A stretch of 64,000 nt of DNA from Ctena decussata (Eukaryota > Mollusca > Bivalvia > Lucinida > Lucinidae): positions 20,897,928 to 20,961,927 of the forward strand of contig OZ022513.1 in the NCBI GenBank assembly GCA_963989385.1, written 5' to 3'. The stretch's first letter is position 1; each line of letters begins with the position of its first letter. Below the pieces are notes generated by a model that did not search any database, was not told the DNA's origin, and was given only the letters and a program-made list of their open reading frames with translations. Made by a program: the position numbers and the translations under genes. Below are positions 23,630 to 34,070 of the stretch, piece after piece.

Positions 23630-25153
23630 CTGGACAAAAGAAATTAAGGAACAAACTTTACATTCAAATTTTTATATTGAAAAATGTAATTTAAAAAAAT
23701 TCATTGTCTTCTGTTGAATACATCTCACAATGCTGCACAAGGTGGCATGACACATATTGGAATCTGATCACGTCACACACCAGCAGAATTTAATGAACAG
23801 GCATACCCCTAAAATCAAAGTGAAAACTAGCATTAACACAAAACTGAATGTCCATTATTTTTGGCTTTATCCATGAAAATCATTTTCAGTTCTCAGTGTG
23901 ACTTCAAAGGGCCTGAACAACTGCATGACAACCACTCGGTATGCTTCTGGTAAATCCCCAGAGGCCCATTTAGGAACTCGTTTGCCATTTTTCACGAAAG
24001 GCCTGAATGAGCTCTCCTTCAGATTCAGGAAGCCTCTCGTGATCAGGATTGGCAGTGTAACATGTCCAAAACATGCTCAATCGGATTTAAAACTTGTGAT
24101 CAAATTGGCATGTCGATGCGGGCGATTGTTTCTGTCGCTTGGAACTGGTCCACCACATGTCATCGCCAAAAGCTTCAGCAAACGGTCTCGTAATTGGGTA
24201 AAGCATGTCATTCCTAACCCAAACATCAATCAGAGTACCTTTGTCTGGCATGCGCAAGTCCACACAGCTGCCCATCCGGATACCGGACCCCGCCATCGCC
24301 CACCCTCCTCGAGACATGTCCTATTCCACAACAAGATTTGATTCATAGTCTACACAACGGGAACCTGGCAGCTGTCACACACTTTTCCCATCATGGTGGA
24401 TATCTACAAAGATCTGAACTCATCTGTTAAAAAGAACATGGATTCAGCTGCTAATTTTTGTCACTATTTGCCGACTGTCGCCTCGCATTTCTATGGACTC
24501 GCATAAATCTTGGACTCATTACCGGCATGCGAGTGCGCTTATTAGTTGTGTAAAGTATGTTTCTGTGTTTGCTTAAATTGACCGATTTAATCATTTAATT
24601 GAGAAAAAATGCGAGGCCTCAGAGTGTTATCGTGATGTCCCAGAAGCTTAGTACAGAGACTGTCGTCCGTATGGACAAGTCTAGTTGATCGCAAGTTTTA
24701 AATCTTATTAAACATGCTTGACAGATGTTACAACACACCAATTCTAATCACCAGATCCTTCAGAAAACTCCTGGAGATTCAGGCCTTTCATGAAAAATGG
24801 CGAACGAGTCCCCAAATGAGCCTCTAACGCTTTACAAAAAGGGATACCGAGTAGCTGTCATGCAGTTATTTAGACTACAGAGATATCGATGAGCACTGGC
24901 AATGATATTGCATGGATAAAGCCAGGAATCACGGACATGCAATTTTGTGGTGATGCCAATTTTCACTTCAATTTTACGGATATATCTGTTTACTCGTTTC
25001 TACTGTTGTGTCACGTGATCCGATTCCAATATTTTTCATGCAGTTCTGTGCCACTTAGACAGCCGTATTGCACAGAAAAAAATATTTTTAGATAATTTAG
25101 TTCTAATGATTTAAGCTTCAGTCAAATATTTGATCCCTAATTTTTTTGTCCAG
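23630..25153. mobile_element. Tc1-like element with internal inverted duplication, 1524 bp
   Basis: The ends CTGGACAAAAGAAATTA... and ...AATTTTTTTGTCCAG are inverted, with flanking TA at 23628-23629 and 25154-25155. The arms match inward for about 500 bp: 'attggaatctgatcacgtc' and 'ctgcatgaca' at the left reappear inverted at 24870-25030, as does the block 'catttttcacgaaaggcctg' (about 23987). Each arm carries the 3' part of a Tc1-like transposase gene. The element is therefore a foldback derivative formed by inverted duplication. Transposase is not intact. Confidence 0.8.
23890..24320 (-). pseudogene. Tc1/mariner transposase, C-terminal part, degraded
   Basis: The minus-strand frame 24317-24087 reads CVDLRMPDKGTLIDV ... 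RNDMLYPITRPFAEAFGDD, matching the central DDE region of Tc1-like transposases (the segment before the QDDN motif). After a stop, the frame continues with PNPDHERLPESE ... LIQAFREKWQT and ends ...HAVVQALRGHTEN, the usual C-terminus of the family. The QDDNA motif and the N-terminal DNA-binding half are missing or mutated. A second, more eroded copy of the C-terminal part lies inverted at about 24640-24880. Confidence 0.65.
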
Positions 25154-25399
25154 TATATTTCAAAGCCGAGTTTCCATAAATTATCATGCTGTAATAGCTC
25201 AGTAAGTATGATTTTCTCAACGTCTTAGTTATTTTCATCAGATATTCTGTGTAACATAGCTTAATGTATGAAAATTGAATCACTGTTTAGCTGCATCATT
25301 TAAATGATCCTAAGGAATTACTACCGTGCCTGTGAAGGCTAAGGTTATATCATTATTTTTAGACTAAGGCCTACTCAAATAAGGCCTACAGTGTCTATT

Positions 25400-25690
25400 C
25401 ACCGAGGGGTAAGATAAAATTTTGCAATGTTCTGTCACCTATGGTCGTGATACTACATAATACAGCCAAGAATGGATGGAAGATTGACTTACGGGTCTAC
25501 GTCCTTTTAACACTATTTCAGTGAGATCAGGACGATTTGGAAAAAAGTGGGTGGAGAGAGGTATGAAAGACTGTGTGCAATGGAGTCCCATTTGCTGTTG
25601 GAAAGATACGCCTTCAGCGGGTCTTGAACCTTGAACCACTCGGTCAGCAGGCCAGGACCTAACCTATTGTGCTACCGGAGCTCATATATG
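25400..25690 (-). mobile_element. tRNA-derived SINE fragment
   Basis: Read on the minus strand, the head (about 25690-25612) has 'ccggtagcacaataggtta' (A-box region) and a B-box-like 'ggttcaagacccgctg'. The body follows with 'tcctgatctcactgaaat'. It is related to the copy at 18215-18445, same orientation and same order of blocks. No TSD was seen. Confidence 0.6.
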
Positions 25691-25719
25691 ACGGCCCGGT
25701 TGTGTTTTACCCATGTAAT

Positions 25720-26470
25720 GTAGATATCTGCTTTTAGAATGCAGATATCTTTATGAATAAATACAGATATCAATATTTTTGTAATTACAGATATCTCTCA
25801 CTGACATGCAGATATCTTTTTTTTGAAATGCAGGTATATACAGGGATTTTTTTCTCTATATAAATGGTGCCCTTAAAAAGCACCAGTCCCAATTCAAGAA
25901 AATACCTTTTTTCCCCAGTTAAAGCTGAAAATCCCCAACTGTAGTTAGAAATTTGCTGGGGACCATCTTACAATCATTATTTAATGCTGCTTAGGGGACT
26001 GGCATATAGCTATACATAGCTAAAACTGAATGTAAATATTTTATAATCAGTGTCATGTCCCCTATATTACCACTTAAGACTAAATAAAAATGTCTTTGAT
26101 ATTCAAATTTTGGGAGACAACGGCGCAATATTTCAATATTCCAGGGGCACCGGCACCATTCCCAAAATAATGAAAAATATCACTGCAGTTAGTGAAATGC
26201 AGATATCTGTATTTGAAATACATATCTCTCTATTTTCGAGTATAATATAGATATCTGCATTTAAAATAGATATCTCCATTTCAGTTAGAGATACCTGCAT
26301 TTCAAATACAAATATCTGCATTTTGATTAGAGATATCTCTAATTAAGCTGAAAGACAGATATCTGCATTAAAAATAAAAACATCTGTAATTGATATGCTG
26401 ATATCTGTATTCGAAATAAGGATATCTGAATTTCTAAACTAAATACAGATATCTGCATTTCAAATACATA
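25720..26470. repeat. AGATATCT-rich tandem repeat, block 1
   Basis: The palindromic core AGATATCTG recurs every 20-30 bp, separated by variants of 'catttcaaataca' and 'catttgaaatac'. Units alternate so that the array is close to its own reverse complement. A non-repeat segment of about 330 bp (25850-26190) interrupts it. The block resumes beyond the MITE at 26473. Confidence 0.85.
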
Positions 26471-26472
26471 TA

Positions 26473-27055
26473 CTAGAACCAACTTCTAACCGACCACTTA
26501 TTTATAGCATGTTTTCCGCTAAATATAAAGGACAATCGAACATATGTTCCCATCTTTAATTAAGTTGTGATATTAGTAAAGTAAATCAGGTAACTCTGAA
26601 ATAAAAATCTTATCCGTATACCATTGAATAAGTGAAAGATAATGGTACCCCTGTTTCCGAAAATCGCAACATTTCAGCAAATTTTCACGATTCGGACAGA
26701 ACCACATTTCGGAATCTTGTCAGCATATGCTTATGATTTGTGCGAATATTTAGAAAATGTTTAAATGAACTTGAGAATTCATAATAAGGCATTATTTTAA
26801 TACAGAATTCAAAATTTTAGTCGCAATTAAAAAACCTTCTTCACCACAGTCACAATTCTTGCAAAATTCGAAAATGGGGGTACATGTGAATCCTCTGCTG
26901 CCAGGAAAACGATTCTAAAGATATTGAGCTCAAACATTTTACAGCGTTTACATGACACATTGGGAGTACTGAATATAAGACAATTATGTCCGGATACCAT
27001 CTTCAAACGACGGTGCTTAAGACAAAGCAAGTGGTCGGTTAGAAGTTGTGCTTAG
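26473..27055. mobile_element. MITE family copy 2, 583 bp, TA duplication
   Basis: CTAGAACCAACTTCTAACC at the left matches GGTTAGAAGTTGTGCTTAG at the right; CGACCACTT and AAGTGGTCG extend the repeat to about 27 bp. TA flanks at 26471-26472 and 27056-27057. It has inserted into the AGATATCT array. Its length and ends match the copy at 17103-17686, with more diverged interiors. Confidence 0.85.
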
Positions 27056-27057
27056 TA

Positions 27058-27117
27058 TATATCTGCATTCAGTTACAGAGATCTGTCCTATCCAGTTCGG
27101 TTCTATTAAAAAAGTCA
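27058..27117. repeat. Short remnant of the AGATATCT array
   Basis: 'tatctgcattcagttacagagatctg' type sequence between the MITE and the following SINE; a continuation of block 1. Confidence 0.6.
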
Positions 27118-27416
27118 TGCCCGATAGGTTGAACCTGGTAGCTCAGTCGGATGCATGTTTGACTGGCGATCAGGACTCTAATTCGATTTCACTCCGGTCA
27201 GGCAACATCCTTCTGTAGGAAAGTTTCTCCCTGTCTCTTACTCAAGTAGGGCAGGTGACATGACTAGCCGAAAGATGGGTATTAGGAACTGGTTATCCAC
27301 TGAGAAGTTTTAAGCCTGCCAAGAAAAATTATGGTTAGGTTCACTGGCCGTCTTCACGTGATTATGGTGATCATAGCTGTTTTACTGGGACGTTATACAC
27401 TTATACAACCAACCAA
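27118..27416 (+). mobile_element. tRNA-derived SINE with (CCAA)n tail
   Basis: The head contains 'ctggtagctcagtcgg' (A box) and a weak B box 'aattcgatttcac'. The body contains 'taagcctgccaagaaa', 'atggttaggttcactgg' and 'tcatagctgttttactg', and the tail is (AACC)n. The last three blocks correspond to those of the SINEs at 7246-7513 and 36670-36939, so the families share a conserved 3' domain while using different tRNA heads. Confidence 0.75.
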
Positions 27417-27419
27417 CCA

Positions 27420-27505
27420 ACCGGGCTCAATAGCTGAATCGGTTGCGCATTCGACAGTAGATCAGGAAAAAGCGGTTCGATCTTGCTTCGGTCAGGCAAC
27501 ATAAA
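27420..27505 (+). mobile_element. Second tRNA-like SINE head, truncated
   Basis: 'gggctcaatagctgaatcgg' and 'gcggttcgatcttgcttcgg' resemble A and B boxes. It follows directly on the (AACC)n tail of the preceding SINE, suggesting a dimer or an insertion into the tail. No recognisable body follows. Confidence 0.55.
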
Positions 27506-27749
27506 GTATAACAAAATCCGTCAGCAAAAAGAAATGATTACAGTTGAATTTTTATGGCTCGAACAGGCTTGGGACCATTAAATTAGTTCCAGCCAAAGGT
27601 AGTTCTAGCCATCCAGGGCTAGTTTCTATATAAACTGAGCTCTAGGGACACAAGAACGGGTTCTAGCCAGGTGAGGTAAATGAGCCATCAGGGTTCAAGC
27701 CATTGGAGTTCTACTGTATTTGTTGAAAATAAAAGTTGAAAATAATCAG
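27506..27749. other. Unannotated spacer
   Basis: Sequence between the SINE head and the second AGATATCT block, with repeated 'gttctagcca' and 'agttccagccaaag' phrases that hint at a short decayed tandem repeat. No gene. Confidence 0.35.
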
Positions 27750-28165
27750 GTTCATAAAAACAGATGTCTTTATTTCAAATACAGATATCTGTATTTGAAT
27801 TAGAGATATCTGTATTTCTATAAATACAAATATCGGTATTTGAAATACAGATATCTGCATTCACAATACAGATATTTCCAGTTGAATCGAAGACATCTTT
27901 GTTTCAATGGTAATCATAGATATCTGTAATTTAGTATAGATATCTTCATTTCAATAAGAGATATCTGTATTTCAAATACAGATATCTGAGTTTCTAGAAA
28001 TACTGACATCTCTGATTTAAATACAGAATCTGCATTGAAAATGCAGATATCTGTTTTAAATACAGATATCTCTGATTCAAATTCAGATATCTCTATTCAA
28101 TAACCAAATAGAGATATTTGCCTTTCAAATTCACAGATATCGGCATTCAAATGTAGATATCTGAT
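27750..28165. repeat. AGATATCT-rich tandem repeat, block 2
   Basis: Same unit as block 1: 'aatacagatatctg' with alternating 'tatttgaa' and 'atttcaa' spacers, about 17 units. It is likely the continuation of block 1 after the MITE and SINE insertions. Confidence 0.88.
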
Positions 28166-28221
28166 CCGATCTAAACCAGTTTTCATGTGGACTCTCTAGG
28201 GATTGGTAAAATGTAAGTTTA

Positions 28222-28415
28222 TAGATGAACATAAAAGGAAATGGTCGGGTCGGGCGGTGATGCTGGGTAACTTTCAGTGTCCTGGCATCGTAAAGCGAGG
28301 GCCTACTTTGCTTGCAATAGCTGCGGGTGGGGTTGCCTGGATATCTTTTCTCTTGCTATCATGTCTCGTTTCTTTCTCACTCTCTCTGGGAGACGGCTCG
28401 ATACAGATTGAACCA
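28222..28415 (+). mobile_element. SINE-like repeat body, second copy
   Basis: Contains 'gcaatagctgcgggtgggg', 'atcttttctcttgctatc' and 'tcactctctctgggagacgg', matching in order the minus-strand element split at 11966-13275. It ends 'attgaaccaaccaa', a short version of the (CCAA)n tail. The open frames over it have no protein support. Confidence 0.6.
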
Positions 28416-28945
28416 ACCAAAATTCACATGAATATTGTCCATGTACAAAATTGCCTCTACGGAAGTTATTTTTTTCAAGCGAAACCTCTCCTTCAGAGCC
28501 GATGAAGCCAATGGGCCGAATTAAGTATTTCGCAGACAACAGTTGAGACTTCCCTCCACCCATGTATAACAAATCGTAACTGTCAAGTTTGAACTGGCTT
28601 TATAATTGAAATAACCATGTGTGTAAACCAAGCTCAATGGATCTTAGAATAGTTTAAATTTGAAACAGATCACACTATTTTTCGATCGCTAAAACTATAA
28701 GGCTATATGTCTGTGTTACAGAAGTGGCATTTAATTAAATACATATGAAATGAGAATACAGAATGCACACTCTTGTGCCATATCTAAAATGGATGAGGCG
28801 TTTTCAGAAATGCAAATGCAATAAGAAAATAAACTCTGTAGGGCCAAGATAGATAAGATTCCTGAACAGACAGAGATCGGCAGGTAGGTTCAACTGTAAT
28901 GCCATTCAGCTAATCGAATAGTCTTACCTGCCTTTTGGTACTTAC
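28416..28945. other. Intron-like stretch, nothing recognised
   Basis: Lies downstream of the Ig V-like exon on the minus strand. No repeat or exon was identified. Confidence 0.45.
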
Positions 28946-29251
28946 CTCTCACAGTAACATAAAAACACACTGTTGTATCGACCAGTCTGGTGGCGAAATA
29001 CATTCCACTGTCGCCGGCATGCATATCATTTAATTTCAGGATAAGATACGAATTATTTCCGGAATTGGTTAATCTCTCTCTATAACCATCATCTTTATAA
29101 AAGAAAACCCGATTCAAATGTATTGAACTGATATAATTTTGTTTTCTTAATTCTGGCACATGATAAAATCCCACAATAGGATAATCGCCAATAACAAACG
29201 TTGCAAAGCCTTCTTCGAGTACAGTTTGGTTTTGAGCCGTAGGTCCACAAC
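28946..29251 (-). CDS. V-set-like immunoglobulin exon (phase 1-1)
   Basis: A 306-bp minus-strand exon with acceptor 'aattattttttgttatttctag' shortened here to ttgttatttctag, and donor GTAAGT (28945-28940). The 102-codon product begins GCGPTAQ and has the V-set style segment YLILKLNDMHAGDSGMYFA followed by a G-strand-like VCFYVTVRG. The usual F-strand cysteine is Ala (MYFAT) and no B-strand cysteine is evident (FATFVIGDY), so the core disulfide seems absent. Two N-glycosylation sequons are visible (NQT, NNS). Same strand and intron phase as the other Ig and CCP exons. Confidence 0.75.
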
Positions 29252-30224
29252 CTAGAAATAACAAAAAATAATTAATGAATAAATAAATAACAGAAAATCA
29301 TAATAAAACGACTTGTGATTAATTTTCTTTAATGAGGAGATTCGTGAAATTAGTTTGTAAGCATACAAAACCGTTTTGTGTACATTAAACATAAAAATAT
29401 ACTTCTTAATACGAGGCACTGCAGCAGTACACAACCTTGTCTGCAAGATGCCTTTCTAAGCATTGTACTGACATCCACAATGTCCAGATCAGCAAATCTT
29501 AGTCAGCCAACGAGATATTCCAAGTGATTATTCCTTGAATGTTCAGCAAACATCTGCCTAAGAGTTTAAGAGCTCACATTCACTTAAGGAAACGGCACAA
29601 GCGAAAACGCAGATGATGCTTTTTACTGTTCTTGAAACAGGCGACGTCACAAAGCCTTAAGGTGGACTCTAAAGTCAAAACCTCAGCCGGCTTTCCAATA
29701 CCGGACTTTTATTTTCACTTACTTTTTCCAGTGATACATAGATATGGCGGATGCGTTATTATTGGCAGGTGATGCTTACTACTTACGAGCACTTGATCAC
29801 ACCTATATTTCTGGGGTTCATGTCTGTGTATCTAGATTATTCCGGAACTGTCAATATTTAAATGACTTACGAGTTACACCTAGGACTTGGGTACTTTGAC
29901 CACTTTCATTTAGAACTAAAGATAGTGTTTGATATTAAATTAAATGAATATATATATCAACAACAAATATGCATTTCATTTTATTGTCGTACAATCCGAT
30001 GTTTACTTACGACGTCGCAAACACGACCACATCAAGTACACTAGACAGTATGGACCGCGTCACGGGAAACCATACGTTCCTCCAAGAAATACTTAGATGC
30101 AAAGTATTGAGCATTCATTACTGTTCGTCATATATGTTTTAACAGCAAATACTCTAATTAGCCCGCGTCTATAACAATGCAGTTTTTGTTTTGGTACTTT
30201 TCACTTTGCAAGTTACAGTTTATT
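29252..30224. other. Intron-like stretch, nothing recognised
   Basis: AT-rich, with short chance ORFs on both strands. No feature I can support. Confidence 0.45.
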
Positions 30225-30395
30225 GAGTGAGTGAGTCATTGAACTCAGGTTTCTTCGTCCCACCAACACATAGGTCGTACGGAGACGAAACTTCGGTTAA
30301 AGGTCTCATCCAAAATTCCGGAGCTGAGGATCGAAACTGCGACCCCTGGATTGGTAGTCATGCGCCTTATCCACTACACTCCGACCGCTTCTTAT
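30225..30395 (-). mobile_element. tRNA-derived SINE, short family
   Basis: Read on the minus strand, the tRNA-like head (30392-30320) runs 'agcggtcggagtgtagtgg' to a B box 'gtttcgatcctcagc'. The body contains 'gtctccgtacgacc' and 'ggtgggacgaagaaacctg', and the tail is (TGAC/TCAC)n. It is a different family from the two with the 'catagctgttta' block. No TSD was identified. Confidence 0.7.
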
Positions 30396-30422
30396 GAATA
30401 TGATGCATCATAACTGTTTCAC

Positions 30423-30426
<4 letters not shown>

Positions 30427-30456
<30 letters not shown>
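30427..30456. repeat. (ATT)n microsatellite
   Basis: About ten perfect ATT units. Confidence 0.95.
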
Positions 30457-30458
<2 letters not shown>

Positions 30459-30689
30459 GCATATGATGACAATGGATGAATTTATATGGCCTAATCCACA
30501 TAGATGAAAATCTAAAGTCGCTCGATTCACTATCTCCATTTCATTTAAATATAATGCACCATGCACCAGTTATATTGTTTCATTTGTGCTGCTTATTCTG
30601 ATATACATGTATATAGCAGGCTGAGCAATGTAATTGATATACTATTGCGACCGTTAAAATGTATCTTAGAGATACCACATATTTTTTTA

Positions 30690-31387
30690 AATCATTTGCC
30701 CTCAGATGTACAAACAAATACTCTGTTGGTTTCATTTGATGTTGAGTCACTGTATTCAAACATTCCGCATGGCATAGGTTTGAAGGCTATTTCTTACTGG
30801 ATAGAAAAAATGTCTAGAAGATACTCCAGATAGATTAGTTAAGGATTTTTTTCTTAAGGGCATTAAGTCAATACTAGAAATTAATACTTTTCATTAAATG
30901 TAGCTTACTATCGTTAAATCAAAGGAACGGCCATAAGCACAAAAGTTTGCCCCCGTTTATGCAACAATGGTAATTAGATATTTAGAAAAGAAATTATATA
31001 GTAAATCAGAGACATATTTGGTAATGAATATACCAAAGAATTCACATTATTTTCGAAAAGATTCTGAAATGACTGCTTTGTCCCATTGACAAAATCACAT
31101 TCTGGCTTAACAGTTCTAAATACTATTTTGTTTTGAATGATTTACACCCAGATGTAAAATTTATCATGCAATGCATTGCCAAGAAATTACCTTATCCTGG
31201 ATGTTTTAGTTATAAAGAAAGGCACACACATAAAACAAACATTTATTACAAACCAACGGAGATTAAACAGTATTTATTAATTAATTCCTGCCACCCGAAG
31301 CAAATAAGGACCAATATATCTGGTAATAAGGTATTTAGAAGAGAATTTCTGACCTATAGCTATAATTACAGTTTAGTCGATTTTTGA
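30690..31387 (+). pseudogene. Penelope-like reverse transcriptase remnant
   Basis: Successive frame fragments show RT landmarks in the right order. The first is LLVSFDVESLYSNIPH (motif A, 30727-30774). Next is a fragment PVYATMVIRYLEKKLY near 30950-31005, resembling the segment before motif C. The last is HTHKTNIYYKPTEIKQYL followed by NSCHPKQIRTNI (31224-31320), the conserved block after the palm in Penelope-like elements. The YxDD box and the GIY-YIG endonuclease were not found. Stops and frame changes show it is dead. It was once an RT gene of a telomere- or retro-type mobile element. Confidence 0.75.
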
Positions 31388-31726
31388 TGATTTCGAGTCC
31401 TTTCATTAAAGCTTCTTTTTCAGCCTAACTCTGACACTGACACCCGTCGTACATTCTCTGTAAGACTCTCTCTCTCTCAATTGAAAGTGCATGTATATTA
31501 AAGGATCTGCATCTGACAATTGTGGCATCCCATGGCTTATGCAAAACCGCATTTCATGGAATTTTCGTTATATATCAATCTACAGAATTCACTTAAGGCA
31601 ATCCTTTTTTTACTTATTCATGTGCACTTTAAAACGTCTACCGATCTGACCATATTGACGATTATATTTTCGGGTCATTTTGTGCCATTCAATCAATTTC
31701 GTAAAGTTTCATTTCTTTTTGTTTTT

Positions 31727-32430
31727 AGCTCACATGAGCCGATGGCTCCGGGGGAGCTTTTAGTATGGACAGGCTCTGTCGTCGTCTGTCGTCCGTTGTC
31801 TGTCCACACTTTCAAACGACTTCTCCTCTGAAACCATCGGGCCGATTGTAACGGAATTTCAATGTTTCCACTTGGGGTTGAGGGAACGAAAGATTGTTAA
31901 AATGGTCTAGGACACATAACCAATATGGCCGCCATACCCATATGTATTAAAAACCTTAGAAAATATTCTCCAGAACCAAGAGGCCGATAGCCTTGAAACT
32001 TGGTATTATAGCATTGAGTATGTGAGTACTACCAACATTGTTCAAATTAAGACTTTGGGTTAACCTTGAACTATTTTACGGTAACTTAAAGGTTATGGTC
32101 TTTGGTGTTTTCATATGGGAAAATGCTAGAACATAAGATTTTTTTGAAACTCTTGAATATTTGGCCTAAAATTGGTAAATACAGTCATTTTAATGGTTAC
32201 ATGAAGATTTGTAAGTTAAAGAGGTCAAGGTCATTCTTTGACCTTTGATCAAGGTCTCTTAAATTCGACAATTTCAATTAATCTCCTCAAAAGTCACTGA
32301 GTCAATTGTAACAAAATTTCATATAAAAACTTTCAGGGCTTAAGGGAAATGAAAATTGTGAAAATGGTCTGGGTCAAATGACCAATATGGCAACTACGCC
32401 CATATTAGTGCTAGGCCCGAAATCTGTACC
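31727..32430. repeat. Dispersed repeat element, left end with GCTCACNTGAGC tip
   Basis: Starts 'tagctcacatgagccgatgg' with an internal palindrome, then 'ctccgggggagctttta' and GTCGTCTGTC microsatellite. After that come 'ttcaaacgacttctcctctg', 'cataaccaatatggccgcc' and further blocks of the same family. The identical tip occurs at 62516, and an inverted version at 41353-41388. No coding capacity; the ORF at 31520-31831 runs across the junction and is not real. Confidence 0.75.
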
Positions 32431-34070
32431 TATGCTAGAAAACACTTTCGCTCTCCCTAAAGAGTAGAGTTTGGCACCCCTGTGGATGTTATAGCCTGTA
32501 CCCGTCTGGACATAATACAGCCCGGAGACATTCTGAGAAATCCCTCTGGGGCGCTAGAGGGGTGAATTTGTAAAAATGACATAAAACGACTATTTTCTCT
32601 CATTTTTTTAAATTTTGAAAAAAATGCAGTTGTCTTTATTTTGTGTTAAATTACACCCATATATATGTTGCCACATATGTGTTTTAATAAATAAGACCTT
32701 CCAAGCTGAGGTAAATATCACCAAAGGGGCCCCACAAAGGGGAAATTACCACTAGTATAATTTTCGTAATTTTGACCCCAGCCTATAAAAATGCTATGTT
32801 CTGAATCACTTCTAAAAGATTTTGATTTTATTTAAGTATGGAGGATTTGCATATAGCCTGTGACAGTTTTTAAGTGCATAACATTTTTGTTCGAGATAAC
32901 GGGCGTGCCACGGTAAAATGAGTTATATGAATGGAAATATCTCTTAAACCAATGACCAAACTATTTACATTTAAACTATAACTGTCTCTCAATGACATGG
33001 AATAACGCATTTTGGTTGGAATTTTGTTGATGAACACTGAAATGTTTAAATAGATATATAAACGTTTAATTTGATGCTAATTTGGCACACATGTCAGTCA
33101 TAAATATGAAATTTATATAAACCCTGAAGTAAAAGGCTACCCTTCGTTCAGCCGCAACTCTGTTTAATCTGTATAAAAAATAATGTAGTTAATAGGCATT
33201 TTATAAAGTGCCCTTACGAGGTGGTAGCCTGTTAAAGGAGAATATATACAAATTCATATGTGCTACAGACTTATATATGTTACATATTTATGTGCGTTTT
33301 GTATGGAAATATCTATATGTAAAATACAATTTCTACAAAATGTTTATAACGATTCCATTATACTGTATAAAGATAAAATTGTATTTCGAATACTTGTATA
33401 ACCAGGGCTATTTCGAACTTAAAAGTGTATAAGTGCATAACCTAATCGTCATGGTACCATGTTGTCCAATACTTACGGTTGCATGTAGGCAGATGGATCT
33501 CATCAGCCTGAGAGGGTAATAAGAACTAGATGTAGAAGGATAGGTGCCATCAGTAGCCTTGGTTGGCAGTCCACCTAGGAATTCCTTGCTAGGTCTGAGA
33601 ACAAAACGTGCTAAAGAACACCTGTGAAAAGAGTATCATTGGGTTGAAGACTTCCTAGAAGAAGTCAACGGCCAGTGTAGAGCACCAACATGAGTTAAAC
33701 AGTCGTGTGTTACTTGCAAGACCTGAGCAAGCCTTGCTCAGCTTGGTACAACATCTAGATATCAGAGATCACTGTTGATTAGGATAGGCCTAATCAGCTT
33801 GGCCCTTACCGTCTGGTTGTATTATATTTAGTGGCTTGCTTGAAGAAAACAAGACGCCACTTCAACCTCCATGAGTCTCCCAAGCCTATGGGTCAATTTG
33901 GGTTGGTGTAGACCCAATATCAAAGAGTAAACCTCTTCCTAGAAGAAGTCAACTCCCAGGGTGGAATAACTCTTTTTGCCGACGGACACATGTTCATGAC
34001 CAAGGCGGTTGTGGTCAGCATAATCAGCCTGGAGAAGTATGGGCTCCATCAGGTTGACTTTTGCCCAAAC
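32431..34070. other. Unrecognised sequence
   Basis: The interval 32440-33200 reads as old non-coding repeat, possibly the end of another element ('gcgctagagg', 'tttggcacccctgtgg'). The interval 33470-34060 has loose internal repetition: 'cctagaagaagtcaac' occurs twice (33651 and 33938) and 'atcagcctg' or 'atcagcttg' several times. No gene was found. Confidence 0.35.

Larger units (their letters stand above)
23134..25332. repeat. Outer inverted repeat pair around a Tc1 element
   Basis: CACGGTAGTAATTCCTTA at about 23138 is repeated inverted at about 25311-25328, and similarity continues inward ('ccatcattttaatactgcag' against 'ggatcatttaaatgatgcag'). The arms are about 45 bp and face each other across 2.2 kb, so an older TIR element appears to hold the Tc1 insertion. 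Outer termini and TSD could not be settled. Confidence 0.55.

Noticed and set aside
23898..24341. 147-codon plus-strand ORF
   Set aside because: The opposite strand shows the Tc1 transposase motifs; this frame is its shadow.
25720..28165. A CRISPR array
   Set aside because: The repeated core is about 8-10 bp, palindromic, with spacers that are themselves near-repeats, in animal DNA and without cas genes.
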